Assembly (NCBI GenBank): GCA_036394995.1
Contig: DASWED010000089.1
Span: 8,600-72,599 of the forward strand
Reading direction: 5' to 3'
DNA: 64,000 bases
Origin: DASWED01 sp036394995
GTDB lineage: Bacteria > Actinomycetota > UBA4738 > JACQTL01
How positions within the stretch are numbered: position 1 is the first letter of the stretch; each line of letters begins with the position of its first letter. Position numbers and translations under genes: made by a program. Shown here in pieces: positions 24,805-33,510 of this stretch. Under the pieces are notes generated by a model that ran no database searches, had not been told where the DNA came from, and saw nothing but the letters and a program-made list of their open reading frames with translations.

Positions 24805-26289
24805 ATGGCGATCGACAAGGTCATGGGGATCGAGACCGAGTACGGCATCTCGGCGCCCGGTTCGGCGGAGTTCAACCCCGTGCTGTCCTCGTCGCTCCTC
24901 ATCAACACGTTCGCGGGAGCCCTCCGCCGGATCCGATGGGACTACGAGCAGGAGTCCCCGCTCCGCGACGCGCGAGGGTTCGAACCGGTCCAGGCCCGTG
25001 AGCCGGCCGATGAGGATCTGGGCCTGGCCAACGTGATCCTGCCGAACGGCGCCCGCTACTACGTGGACCATGCCCACCCCGAGTACTCCACGCCGGAGTG
25101 CGCCACGCCGCGGGACCTGGTGGTGCACGACAAGGCCGGCGAACGGATCCTGGAGCGCTCCCTGCAGGAGGTCCAGTCGATCCTGCCGCCGGGGGCCCGC
25201 CTGGCCATCTACAAGAACAACACCGACGGCAAGGGGAACTCGTACGGAACCCACGAGAACTACCTGGTGGACCGCGCCACGCCGTTCGGGCGGATCGTCC
25301 GGGACCTCACGCCGTTCTTCGTGACCCGCCAGGTGTTCACCGGGGCCGGGAAGGTCGGTGCGGAGGGACCGCGGGCCCAGGGGTCGAACGTCGGCTACCA
25401 GCTCAGCCAGCGGGCCGACTTCTTCGAGGCCGAGGTGGGTTTGGAGACCACGCTGAAGCGGCCCATCATCAACACCCGGGACGAGCCCCACGCCGACCCG
25501 GAGCGGTACCGGCGCCTCCACTGCATCATCGGCGACGCGAACCTGTGCGAGGTGGCCACGTTCATCAAGGTGGGGTCCACCGGGATCGTGCTGAAGATGA
25601 TCGAGGACGAGTTCCTGCCGGAGCTCTCGATCGACCAGCCCGTGCAGGCGCTGCACGAGGTCTCGTGGGACGTGACGTGCCGGGCCACGGTCCGCCTCCT
25701 CGACGGGCGCCGGGTCACCGCGATACAGCTCCAGTGGGAGTACCTGGACCACGCGAAGAAGTACGTCGAGGAGCGCGACGCGACCCCGGCGAACCTCGAG
25801 GTCCTGCAGCGGTGGGAGGCCGTCCTCACGGCCCTGGAGGACGACCCGCTGTCCCTGCACCGGGAGCTGGACTGGGTGGCCAAGTACCGCGTCCTGGAGG
25901 GCTACCGGGAACGCGACGGCCTGGCCTGGAACGATCCCAAGCTCCGCCTGGTGGACCTCCAGTACCACGACGTCCGGCGGGACAAGGGCCTGTACCAGCG
26001 CCTGGCGGCCACCGGGAAGGTCGAGCGCCTGACCACCGACGAGGAGGTCACCCGGGCCATGCTCGAACCGCCGGAGGACACCAGGGCCTTCTTCCGGGGC
26101 CGGTGCATCGAACGGTACCCGGAGGCCATCGTGGCCGCGTCGTGGGATTCGCTGATCTTCGACACGGGGCGCGACGTGCTCCAGCGCGTTCCCATGCGCG
26201 AACCCCTCCGGGGAACCCGGGGGCACGTTGACGCCCTCCTGAACGACGCCCCCGACGCCGCGACCCTGGTCGACCGTCTCCAGAGCTGA
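24805..26289 (+). CDS. dop: Pup deamidase/depupylase Dop
   Basis: 494 residues of the carboxylate-amine ligase fold shared by Dop and PafA. Dop hydrolyses the bond between Pup and substrate Lys and, where needed, deamidates the Pup C-terminal Gln. Mg/ATP-binding Glu10 lies in VMGIETEYGI and the catalytic Asp is Asp88 in YYVDHAHPEYS. The stretch of about 40 residues before it, longer than in PafA, is the Dop-specific loop. Other ligase motifs are YKNNTDGKGNSYGTHENYL and IINTRDEPHADPERYRRLH. Since the Pup gene here already encodes a terminal Glu, only depupylation should be required. Confidence 0.95.
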   Translation: MAIDKVMGIETEYGISAPGSAEFNPVLSSSLLINTFAGALRRIRWDYEQESPLRDARGFEPVQAREPADEDLGLANVILPNGARYYVDHAHPEYSTPECATPRDLVVHDKAGERILERSLQEVQSILPPGARLAIYKNNTDGKGNSYGTHENYLVDRATPFGRIVRDLTPFFVTRQVFTGAGKVGAEGPRAQGSNVGYQLSQRADFFEAEVGLETTLKRPIINTRDEPHADPERYRRLHCIIGDANLCEVATFIKVGSTGIVLKMIEDEFLPELSIDQPVQALHEVSWDVTCRATVRLLDGRRVTAIQLQWEYLDHAKKYVEERDATPANLEVLQRWEAVLTALEDDPLSLHRELDWVAKYRVLEGYRERDGLAWNDPKLRLVDLQYHDVRRDKGLYQRLAATGKVERLTTDEEVTRAMLEPPEDTRAFFRGRCIERYPEAIVAASWDSLIFDTGRDVLQRVPMREPLRGTRGHVDALLNDAPDAATLVDRLQS

Positions 26290-26316
26290 TTCCCCGGCCT
26301 TGACGGCACCCGCCGG

Positions 26317-26322
26317 TAGAAT
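26317..26322 (+). promoter_or_regulatory. -10 box before pup
   Basis: TAGAAT about 36 bases before the pup start; no acceptable -35 at normal spacing. It may drive the pup-prcB-prcA unit independently of dop. Confidence 0.35.
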
Positions 26323-26358
26323 GGGCTCCTGGTTGGTTCGGGTGGGGAAGGAGCAGGT

Positions 26359-26562
26359 GTGCCGCAGGAACAGGAACAGCGCAAGACCCAGAAGCGCGGA
26401 GGCGGAGGCGGCGACGGCGACGACGCCGGTCAGGTCCAGTCCACCGCCAAGGGCGAGGCCCTGAAGGAGGAGATGGACGACATCCTCGACGAGATCGATT
26501 CCGTCCTGGAGGAGAACGCCGAGGAGTTCATCAAGTCCTACGTCCAAAAAGGCGGCGAATGA
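26359..26562 (+). CDS. pup: Prokaryotic ubiquitin-like protein Pup
   Basis: 67 residues from GTG 26359, with GGGAAGGAG just upstream. The N-terminal half is disordered, charged and Gly-rich; the C-terminal half has the helix that binds the ATPase coiled coil (ALKEEMDDILDEIDSVLEEN). The end is VQKGGE: a di-glycine followed by Glu, the ligation-ready form, so deamidation by Dop is not needed. PafA joins this Glu side chain to Lys of target proteins. The stop codon overlaps the prcB start (ATGA). Confidence 0.95.
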   Translation: MPQEQEQRKTQKRGGGGGDGDDAGQVQSTAKGEALKEEMDDILDEIDSVLEENAEEFIKSYVQKGGE

Positions 26563-27368
26563 CCGGTTTGCCCGATCTGCCCCTCTCCGGAGGGCGGGGG
26601 TTCGGCGTCTCCCCGAGCTTCATGGATGCCCTGGCCGAACACGGCCCCGAACCGTTCCGTGCCACCTCCGCCTCCCCGCAGCAGGCCGCCGGCCAGCTCG
26701 CGATCCCGCACGGCACCACGATCATCGGGCTGAAGTTCTCGGGTGGGGTGGTGATGGCCGGTGACCGGCGGGCCACCGAGGGCTACTCGATCGCGGACGA
26801 GAAGATCGAGAAGGTGTTCCAGGCCGACGACTACTCGTGCGTCTCGATCGCCGGCGCGGCCGGGCAGGCCACGGAGATCGTGCGCCTGTTCCAGACCGAG
26901 CTCGAGCACTACGAGAAGGTGGAGGGGGAGCGGCTCTCGCTCGAGGGCAAGGCCAACCGACTGGCCCAGATGATCCGGGGGAACTTCCCGATGGCCCTCC
27001 AGGGGCTGGTGGTGGTCCCCCTGTTCGGGGGGTTCGACGAACGGCGGGCCGAGGGACGGCTGTTCCGGTACGACGCCACCGGGGGACGCTGGGAGGAGGA
27101 GAACTACATGGCCACCGGCTCGGGGGGCCGGCCGGCCAAGGGGACGCTGAAGAAGCTGTGGCGCCCTGGCCTCTCACGGGACGACGCCCTGCGGATCGTC
27201 ATCGAGTCCCTCCGGGACGCGTCGGAGGAGGACGTGGCCACCGGCGGGCCCGATCCCGTGCGCGGCATCTGGCCCAGCGTGAAGGTCGTGACCTCGGACG
27301 GCGTCGAGGAGATTGCCGACCCCGACCTGAAGGCGGCCTACGACGCGGCCGGGGGTGAGGGGTCCTGA
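26559..27368 (+). CDS. prcB: 20S proteasome beta subunit
   Basis: 269 residues. The propeptide of 52 residues ends in IPHG and is removed to expose catalytic Thr53 of TTIIGLKFSGGVVMAGDRRA; the Thr1, Asp17-like (GDRRAT) and Lys33-like (IADEKIEKVF) residues of N-terminal nucleophile hydrolases are all present. Fourteen copies make the two inner rings of the proteasome core. The coding region overlaps pup by four bases and prcA by one base, so pup, prcB and prcA are translationally coupled. Confidence 0.96.
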   Translation: MTGLPDLPLSGGRGFGVSPSFMDALAEHGPEPFRATSASPQQAAGQLAIPHGTTIIGLKFSGGVVMAGDRRATEGYSIADEKIEKVFQADDYSCVSIAGAAGQATEIVRLFQTELEHYEKVEGERLSLEGKANRLAQMIRGNFPMALQGLVVVPLFGGFDERRAEGRLFRYDATGGRWEEENYMATGSGGRPAKGTLKKLWRPGLSRDDALRIVIESLRDASEEDVATGGPDPVRGIWPSVKVVTSDGVEEIADPDLKAAYDAAGGEGS

Positions 27369-28162
27369 TGTCCTTCCAGCCTTACGTCCCGCCCGAGCAG
27401 CTCATGAAGGACCGCTCGGAGTACGCGCGCAAGGGCATCGCCCGGGGCCGGTCGGTGGTGGCGATGGAGTTCGCCGAGGGAGTCCTGTTCGTCGCCGAGA
27501 ATCCCAGCGCCACGCTGCACAAGATCAGCGAGATCTACGACCGGATCGCGTTCGCCGGCGTGGGGAAGTACAGCGAGTTCGAGGACCTCCGGATCTCCGG
27601 GATCCGCTTGGCCGACATCCGGGGCTACTCCTACGGGCGCGAGGACGTCAGCGCGAAGGCCCTGGCGAACGCGTACTCGCAGGCCCTGTCGGCCATCTTC
27701 ACCCAGCAGATGAAACCCTACGAGGTGGAGATCCTGGTGGCGCAGGTGGGGGACCGTCCGGAGGAGAACGAGATCTTCCACGTGCTGTTCGACGGGAGCG
27801 TCACCGACGAGCAGGGCTACGTGGGCATCGGGGGGTTGTCCGAGGAGCTCACCCAGCACCTCCGGGACGACTACCGGGAGGACTGGGATCTGGGAAGCGG
27901 CGTCCGGGCGGCGGTGCGGGCCCTGGGGAACGGCGGCGAGCGGACCATCCCCACCGAGGACCTGGAAGTCGCCGTCCTGGACCGCACCAGGAGCCGGCGC
28001 AAGTTCCGGCGCCTCGCCGACGACGAGGTCAGCGCGATCCTGGCCGAAGGGGGCGAACCGACCCCCGCGGACGAGCCGGCGTCCGACGCCGTGTCCACCG
28101 GGGACGAACGGGCGTCGGACGAGCTCGAGTCCCCGGGCGGCTCCACCGCCACCGACGACTGA
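27368..28162 (+). CDS. prcA: 20S proteasome alpha subunit
   Basis: 264 residues. Forms the outer gated rings of the core and receives the tail of the ATPase. Begins MSFQPYVPPEQLMKDRSEYA, the gating N-terminus of actinobacterial PrcA, followed by RKGIARGRSVVAMEFAEGVL and the body of the alpha fold. The C-terminal 50 residues are acidic and disordered (DEPASDAVSTGDERASDELE), longer than the core fold needs. TGATG overlap with prcB. Confidence 0.95.
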   Translation: MSFQPYVPPEQLMKDRSEYARKGIARGRSVVAMEFAEGVLFVAENPSATLHKISEIYDRIAFAGVGKYSEFEDLRISGIRLADIRGYSYGREDVSAKALANAYSQALSAIFTQQMKPYEVEILVAQVGDRPEENEIFHVLFDGSVTDEQGYVGIGGLSEELTQHLRDDYREDWDLGSGVRAAVRALGNGGERTIPTEDLEVAVLDRTRSRRKFRRLADDEVSAILAEGGEPTPADEPASDAVSTGDERASDELESPGGSTATDD

Positions 28163-28169
28163 GGCCCGG

Positions 28170-29444
28170 GTGAGCGGGACGCCCCCGGCCGAGCCCGTCG
28201 CGGGCCACCGCACGGCCACCGGCACGCACGCGGTCCCGGAAACGCCCGTCGATCTGATCTTCAACCCGTGGCTCCCGGAGATCCACGCGAACCCGTACCC
28301 GGTCTACCGCCGGCTCCAGCGCGAGGATCCGGTCCACCGGCCGTTTCCGGGCGTCGTGATCCTGTCCCGCCACCGGGACGCGACCGCGCTGCTCCGGAAT
28401 CCCGCCATGAGCAGCGACCGCCGGAACTCGCCCGTGTACGAGCAGTTCATCGCGGCGCTCCCGGTGGAGCCGGACGAGGGCGCGCTCACGCCCTCCATGC
28501 TGTTCCTGGACCCACCGGACCACGACCGGCTCCGCCGCCTGGCCAGCAAGGCCTTCACCCCCCGGGCCGTCGAACGGCTGTCGCCGCGGATCCGGGAGGT
28601 GGTCGACTCCCTGCTGGACCGGGCCCGGGAGCGGGGGGCGTTCGACGTCGTGGCCGACCTGGCCTACCCGCTGCCGGTGACCGTGATCTCCGAGATGCTG
28701 GCCATCCCCGAAGCCGATCGGCACGCCCTCCGCCGGTGGTCGCTCGACCTCATCTACACGCTGGATCCGATGCTGTCGGTGGAGGCGCTGGCCCGGGCCC
28801 AGCGGGCCGGCGCTGAGTTCCGCGCGTACCTCCGGGAGCTCATCGGCGACCGCCGCCGGCACCTCGGCGACGACCTGCTGTCCGGGCTCATCCAGGCCGA
28901 GGACGACGGGCAGCAGCTCTCGCCCCACGAGCTCGTCGCGACCTGCGTCCTGCTGCTGGTGGCCGGCCACGAGACCACCTCGAGCTTCATCGGGAACGGG
29001 ATGCTGGCGCTCCTCCGCCACCCGGATGAGTACCGACGCCTCCACGAGGACCCCGGGCTGATGCGCTCGGCCGGCGAGGAGCTGCTCCGATACGACTCCC
29101 CGGTGCAGCTCACCGGCCGGCTGGTGCTCCGGGACACGGAGATCGCGGGGGTGCGGGTCTCGGCCGGGGAGGACGTCGTGGCGCTGATGGGGTCCGCGAA
29201 CCGCGACCCCGAGGTGTTCGCCGAACCCGACCGCCTGGACGTGGGCCGAACCGACAACCGCCACCTGGCCTTCGGCGGCGGCATCCACTTCTGCCTGGGT
29301 GCCCCGCTGGCCCGCCTGGAGGGCGGCATCGCCATCGCGTCGCTGGTCCGCCGATTCCCGAACCTGGCGCTCGCCAACGACGACCCCCGGTGGCGCGACA
29401 CCATCACCCTGCGAGCCCTCAGCTCGCTCCCCGTCGCGTCCTGA
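28170..29444 (+). CDS. Cytochrome P450
   Basis: 424-residue soluble class I P450. I-helix oxygen-activation motif VAGHETTSSF, K-helix ExxR in EELLRYDSP, and heme loop LAFGGGIHFCLGAPLAR with ligand Cys375 are intact. The N-terminus resembles the CYP107/CYP105-type bacterial enzymes (FNPWLPEIHANPYPVYRRL). The substrate is unknown. The GTG start is only seven bases after prcA, so it appears co-transcribed with the proteasome genes, an odd partner; no ferredoxin gene is adjacent. Confidence 0.93.
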   Translation: MSGTPPAEPVAGHRTATGTHAVPETPVDLIFNPWLPEIHANPYPVYRRLQREDPVHRPFPGVVILSRHRDATALLRNPAMSSDRRNSPVYEQFIAALPVEPDEGALTPSMLFLDPPDHDRLRRLASKAFTPRAVERLSPRIREVVDSLLDRARERGAFDVVADLAYPLPVTVISEMLAIPEADRHALRRWSLDLIYTLDPMLSVEALARAQRAGAEFRAYLRELIGDRRRHLGDDLLSGLIQAEDDGQQLSPHELVATCVLLLVAGHETTSSFIGNGMLALLRHPDEYRRLHEDPGLMRSAGEELLRYDSPVQLTGRLVLRDTEIAGVRVSAGEDVVALMGSANRDPEVFAEPDRLDVGRTDNRHLAFGGGIHFCLGAPLARLEGGIAIASLVRRFPNLALANDDPRWRDTITLRALSSLPVAS

Positions 29445-29578
29445 CGCCGCAGGCGAGCCCTGGCCTCAGACGGGCTCACGTGCTGGGGTCGAGGGTGCTT
29501 CCGGGCCCCGGACCTGCGCTTGACGGATCGGGCCGGGCCCCATAGGTTCCGGCCGCATCCCGGCAAAGGGGGAGAAAC

Positions 29579-30141
29579 ATGCGGCGATCGTCCAGTCTCG
29601 GGTCGGCAATCCTTTCGGCTCTCCTCGTGGGCGGCGTGGGACTGATCGCGGCCGGGGTGTGGGCCCAGTCCTCTCCGTCCCCCGTGGCGCCCTCCCGGAC
29701 GGTGCGGGTGCAGCTTCCCGCCGGCGAGAGCCGGCTGGAGCTCGCCGGTGGGTGGGCCATGGTGCGGGACGCGGCCGGCGCGACCGTCAGCCGGACGCGC
29801 GTCGGCTGAACGGTTCGCTGGATGCGGGATCCGCGGTGGTGAACGGCCGCGGCGACGGCGACACGTTCAACGTCAACGCCGCGCCGGGGATCCCCTTCAC
29901 GGGGAACGGGCGGGGCGGCAGCGACACGATCAACGGGAGCAGCGGGGCCGAGACCTTTCGCGGAGGCAGAGGCGCCGACAGCGTCACCGGGGGCTCCGGT
30001 GCGGACGTCCTCCGCGGCGGCAAGGGCGACGACTCGGTGGATGGCGCCGATGGGGCGCCGGGCGACATCGTGGACGGCGACGCCGGCACCGACACCTGCA
30101 CGGCCGACCCTGGTGACACCGTCCGGGAGTGCGAGGCGTAA
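29579..30141 (+). pseudogene. Secreted RTX-repeat protein, frameshifted
   Basis: The 5' part (29579-29809) encodes a signal peptide (ILSALLVGGVGLIAAGVWAQ) and a short beta segment, then stops. The protein clearly continues in another frame to 30141: NGSLDAGSAVVNGRGDGDTF leads into calcium-binding nonapeptide repeats (GGSDTINGSSGAETF, GGRGADSVTGGSGADVL, GGKGDDSVDG) and an ordinary end with a Cys pair. A one- or two-base indel between about 29790 and 29815 would join both parts into about 187 residues. ATG 29579 has a GGGGGAG box, so the 5' end is intact. Either a recent pseudogene or a sequencing/assembly error. Confidence 0.65.
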
Positions 30142-30238
30142 CGGTCCCGACGCCCAGCGAGGGGTAGCCGCGGCCGCGGGCGGCGCCCGGCCGCAGGCCT
30201 TCCCGACGGAACGTCCCCGGCGAAACGCCGGCCGCCCC

Positions 30239-30244
30239 TACACT
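30239..30244 (+). promoter_or_regulatory. -10 box of pafA
   Basis: TACACT six bases before GTG 30251; no Shine-Dalgarno, leaderless configuration. Confidence 0.5.
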
Positions 30245-30250
30245 GGCTTC

Positions 30251-31609
30251 GTGGACCGGCGGATCTTCGGGCTGGAGAATGAGTACGGGGTGACCTGCAC
30301 CTTCCGGGGGCAGCGGCGGCTGTCGCCGGACGAGGTGGCCCGGTACCTGTTCCGGCGGGTGGTGCACTGGGGGCGGTCGTCGAACGTCTTCCTGGAGAAC
30401 GGCGCCCGGCTGTATCTCGACGTCGGCTCGCACCCGGAGTACGCCACGCCCGAGTGCGACAAGGTCCTCGACCTGGTCGCCCACGACAAAGCGGGGGAGC
30501 GGATCCTGGAAGCGCTGCTCTCGGCGGCCCAGCTCCGGCTGCACGAGGAGGGCATCTCCGGGGAGGTGTTCCTGTTCAAGAACAACACCGACTCGGCGGG
30601 CAACTCCTACGGCTGCCACGAGAACTACCTGGTGGCCCGGCAGGGCGAGTTCGCCCGGATGGCCGACATCCTGATCCCGTTCTTCGTGACCCGCCAGATC
30701 TACTGCGGGGCCGGCAAAGTCCTGCACGGGCCCCGCGGCGCCCAGTTCTGCCTGTCCCAGCGGGCCGAGCACATCTGGGAGGGCGTCTCCAGCGCCACCA
30801 CCCGGTCACGCCCGATCATCAACACCCGCGACGAGCCCCACGCGGACGCGGAGCGGTTCCGCCGGCTCCACGTGATCGTGGGCGACTCGAACATGAGCGA
30901 GTGGACGAACCTCATGAAGGTCGGCATCACCCACCTCGTCCTGCGGATGGTCGAGGAGAACACCGTGATGCGCGACCTGACCCTGGAGAACCCCATCCGG
31001 GCCATCCGGGAGATCTCCCACGACATGAGCTGCCGCAAGAAGGTTCGCCTGGCGAATGGGCGCGAGCTCTCCGCCATCGACGTCCAGAACGAGTACTACG
31101 AGCGGACCGCGAAGTTCCACGAGCGCCGGGGCGGCGACGAGCTGGCCACGAGGCTGCTCCAGGAGTGGCGGGCGGCGCTCGACGCCCTGGCCGCCCAGGA
31201 GCCCGAACGGTTGGTCCGCAAGGTGGACTGGGTCACGAAGCACGTCCTGATCGAACGGTACCGGGCCAAGCACGGGCTCCCCCTGGCGAGCGCCCGCGTG
31301 GCTCTCATGGACCTGGCGTACCACGACGTGAACCGCGACCGGGGCCTGTACTACCTGCTGGAGCGCAACGGACGCGTCGAACGGGCCGTGGACGAGCGCG
31401 ACGTCCAACGGGCCATGCGGGAGCCCCCCCAGACCACCCGGGCCCGCCTCCGGGGCGAGTTCATCCGCCAGGCCAAGCAGCGCCGCCGCGACTACACCGT
31501 GGACTGGGTCCACCTCAAGCTGAACGACCAGGCCCAGCGGACGGTCCTGTGCAAGGACCCCTTCAAGTCCGTCGACGAACGAGTCGAGCAGCTGATCGCC
31601 CACATGTGA
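30251..31609 (+). CDS. pafA: Pup-protein ligase PafA
   Basis: 452 residues, the same length as I recall for the mycobacterial enzyme. It phosphorylates the Pup C-terminal Glu with ATP and transfers it to substrate Lys. Catalytic features are Glu9 (IFGLENEYGVTCTF), Asp57 (LYLDVGSHPEYATPECD), FKNNTDSAGNSYGCHENYL and IINTRDEPHADAERFRRLH. The Dop-type loop before the Asp is absent, which separates it from the dop gene. GTG 30251 gives exactly the family N-terminus VDRRIFGLE. It stands alone, 110 bases after the RTX pseudogene. Confidence 0.96.
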   Translation: MDRRIFGLENEYGVTCTFRGQRRLSPDEVARYLFRRVVHWGRSSNVFLENGARLYLDVGSHPEYATPECDKVLDLVAHDKAGERILEALLSAAQLRLHEEGISGEVFLFKNNTDSAGNSYGCHENYLVARQGEFARMADILIPFFVTRQIYCGAGKVLHGPRGAQFCLSQRAEHIWEGVSSATTRSRPIINTRDEPHADAERFRRLHVIVGDSNMSEWTNLMKVGITHLVLRMVEENTVMRDLTLENPIRAIREISHDMSCRKKVRLANGRELSAIDVQNEYYERTAKFHERRGGDELATRLLQEWRAALDALAAQEPERLVRKVDWVTKHVLIERYRAKHGLPLASARVALMDLAYHDVNRDRGLYYLLERNGRVERAVDERDVQRAMREPPQTTRARLRGEFIRQAKQRRRDYTVDWVHLKLNDQAQRTVLCKDPFKSVDERVEQLIAHM

Positions 31610-31638
31610 CGACGGCCGGGGGGCGGGGCGACGACCCG

Positions 31639-32151
31639 TCAGCCGGCGAAGGAGATGCGAGGCTCCTCGGCGTCGCCCTCGGCCAGCTCGCGGGCGATGG
31701 CCTTGTGGGTGACCGGCGAGGACAGCACGATCGAGGTCACGGTCTCGCCGTAGGGCATGAGCCGATCGATGAGCTCCTGGAGGTGCTCCACGGACCGAAC
31801 CGCCACCTTCATGATGTAGGACTCGGCCCCGGTGATCCGGTGGCACTCCAGGACCTCCGGATACCCCGAGACGATCCGGCCGAGCTCGAGGCAGTTCAGG
31901 CCCCGGTGGGTCACCCGGATCAGCGCGGTGAGGGGAAGCCCCAGGCGAGCGAGGTCGACGTCCAGACGGTAGCCTCGGATGATGCCGTCCTCCTCCATCC
32001 TCCGGATCCGGTCGGCGACGGCCGGTGGGGTGAGCCCCACGCGGCGGCCCAGCTCCGAGTACGAGAGGCGGGCGCTGCCCTGCAGCTCGCGGAGCATGGC
32101 CCAGCCGATGTCATCGAGTTCCTGAACGGGTTCCAAGGTCATTCCTTCCAT
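31639..32151 (-). CDS. Lrp/AsnC-family transcriptional regulator
   Basis: 170 residues. The N-terminal winged helix (LDDIGWAMLRELQGSARLSY, then SELGRRVGLTPPAVADRIRR) is joined to a C-terminal RAM ligand domain (VLECHRITGAESYIMKVAVR). Lrp proteins assemble into octamers and sense amino acids. It is divergently arranged with a small membrane protein and an EamA-type exporter, so the shared AT-rich spacer is the likely target; amino acid efflux control would fit. ATG 32142 (nine bases inside) is an alternative start. Convergent with pafA. Confidence 0.88.
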   Translation of the reverse strand: MEGMTLEPVQELDDIGWAMLRELQGSARLSYSELGRRVGLTPPAVADRIRRMEEDGIIRGYRLDVDLARLGLPLTALIRVTHRGLNCLELGRIVSGYPEVLECHRITGAESYIMKVAVRSVEHLQELIDRLMPYGETVTSIVLSSPVTHKAIARELAEGDAEEPRISFAG

Positions 32152-32163
32152 CGGATTTCAATT

Positions 32164-32179
32164 TGTGATCCACATCACC
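32164..32179 (+). promoter_or_regulatory. CRP/GlxR-like operator candidate
   Basis: TGTGA-N6-TCACC, one base from the TGTGA-N6-TCACA consensus, with internal symmetry GTGAT/ATCAC. Its centre is about 64 bases before the predicted start of the small membrane protein transcript, near the class I activator position. Confidence 0.4.
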
Positions 32180-32199
32180 CAGATAGTTTGCATTATCCG

Positions 32200-32228
32200 T
32201 TCACTTCGGGCAAGACTCTTTCTATGAT
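32200..32228 (+). promoter_or_regulatory. Promoter of the membrane protein/EamA operon
   Basis: -35 TTCACT at 32200-32205, 17-base spacer, -10 TATGAT at 32223-32228. The ATG at 32236 is seven bases after the -10 box, so the message is leaderless. Confidence 0.55.
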
Positions 32229-32235
32229 GTCTTCC

Positions 32236-32466
32236 ATGAGGGCCACGCACAACCCGCGGAGGCACGAGGTCCCGTGGATCGTGATCGGGGCCGCGTTCGT
32301 GGCGATCATGGCCGGCCTGGCGGCGCTGGGACGCTCCTCGGGTTGGCCAGCCGGCCTGCTGCTGCTGACCGTGTTCGGGGGCCTGGCCTGGGGCGCCTGG
32401 CGGTGGGGCGCCGACTCCCGGGACGGAGCCGACTGGAAGCCGCGGGGGCCGGGAGCCGTGCGGTGA
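32236..32466 (+). CDS. Small membrane protein
   Basis: 76 residues with two hydrophobic helices (VPWIVIGAAFVAIMAGLAAL and GLLLLTVFGGLAWGAWRWGA) and charged ends. Unrecognised family. ATGs at 32224 and 32227 are in frame, but the leaderless spacing from TATGAT favours 32236. The stop overlaps the start of the EamA gene (GTGA), indicating that the two products are made together. Confidence 0.65.
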   Translation: MRATHNPRRHEVPWIVIGAAFVAIMAGLAALGRSSGWPAGLLLLTVFGGLAWGAWRWGADSRDGADWKPRGPGAVR

Positions 32467-33503
32467 GGGGCCGGACGGCCTCGCCGGCCACGACCCGGGA
32501 TCCGGCGGTGCGCATCGGTCGGACGGTGACGCCGGCCGTGTGGGGCGCGCTGTCGATCGTGTACGTGGTGTGGGGCTCGACCTACCTGGCCATCCGCGAG
32601 GCGATCCTCACGATGCCCCCGTTCTTCATGGCATCCACGCGGTTCCTGATCGCCGGCGGGGTCCTGTACCTGGTCGCGGTCCGCCGGGGAGACCGCGAGG
32701 CGGACCGCCCGGGGCGCACGCAGTGGCGGGCCGCCACGATCGTGGGGGGCCTGCTGCTGCTCGGCGGCAACGGCGGCGTGGTGTGGGCCGAGCAGCGCAT
32801 CCCGTCGGGCACCACGGCGCTGCTCGTGGCCACGGTGCCGCTGTGGATGGTCGTGATCGGCCGGGCGGCGTTCCGCGAACGGGTCAGGGTCCAGGAGACC
32901 CTGGGTGTCCTGATCGGGTTCGGCGGTATCGCCCTGCTGGTGGTGGGGTCCGGCAGCGGCTCCGGCGGGCTGAACATGGCCGGGGTGGCGGCGGCGCTGG
33001 TGGCGCCGGTGTGCTGGGCCACCGGTTCGCTGTACTCGCGAAGGGCCGCGCTGCCGTCACGTCCGCTGGTCTCGACGGCCATGCAGATGCTCGCCGGCGG
33101 CGTGCTCCTGGGGATCGCGGGGTTGGTCACCGGCGAGGTGGCCGACGTCCATCCCTCCCAAATCTCGCTGGGCTCCGTGGTGGGCCTGGTGTACCTCATC
33201 GTGCTGGGGTCGCTGGTCGCGTTCAGCACCTACATGTGGCTGCTGCGCAACGCCCCCATCTCGCTCGTGGGGACGTACGCGTACGTGAACCCGGTGGTCG
33301 CCGTGTTCCTCGGTTGGGCCTTCCTGGACGAGATCATTCGGGGGACCACCCTGCTGGCCGGCGCGGTCATCGTGGTGGCGGTCGCCCTCATCGTCACGGC
33401 CAGGCGACCCCCCGAGCCGCCGCCGGGCCGGAGCGTCCGGGCCCAGGACAACGGCCACCGTACGGTGGCCCGGGCCGAGTCCGTGGCGTCCGACCCGGCC
33501 TGA
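32463..33503 (+). CDS. EamA/DMT-superfamily transporter
   Basis: 346 residues with ten predicted transmembrane helices in two EamA repeats. The first repeat starts WGALSIVYVVWGSTYLAIRE, a typical RhaT/YdcZ-type opening; the second covers AGVAAALVAPVCWATGSLYS to AGAVIVVAVALIVTARR. Members export amino acids and other metabolites in the inner membrane. It overlaps the preceding small gene and is divergent from an Lrp regulator, which supports an amino-acid-related exporter. Confidence 0.88.
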   Translation: MRGRTASPATTRDPAVRIGRTVTPAVWGALSIVYVVWGSTYLAIREAILTMPPFFMASTRFLIAGGVLYLVAVRRGDREADRPGRTQWRAATIVGGLLLLGGNGGVVWAEQRIPSGTTALLVATVPLWMVVIGRAAFRERVRVQETLGVLIGFGGIALLVVGSGSGSGGLNMAGVAAALVAPVCWATGSLYSRRAALPSRPLVSTAMQMLAGGVLLGIAGLVTGEVADVHPSQISLGSVVGLVYLIVLGSLVAFSTYMWLLRNAPISLVGTYAYVNPVVAVFLGWAFLDEIIRGTTLLAGAVIVVAVALIVTARRPPEPPPGRSVRAQDNGHRTVARAESVASDPA

Positions 33504-33510
33504 GCCGAGC

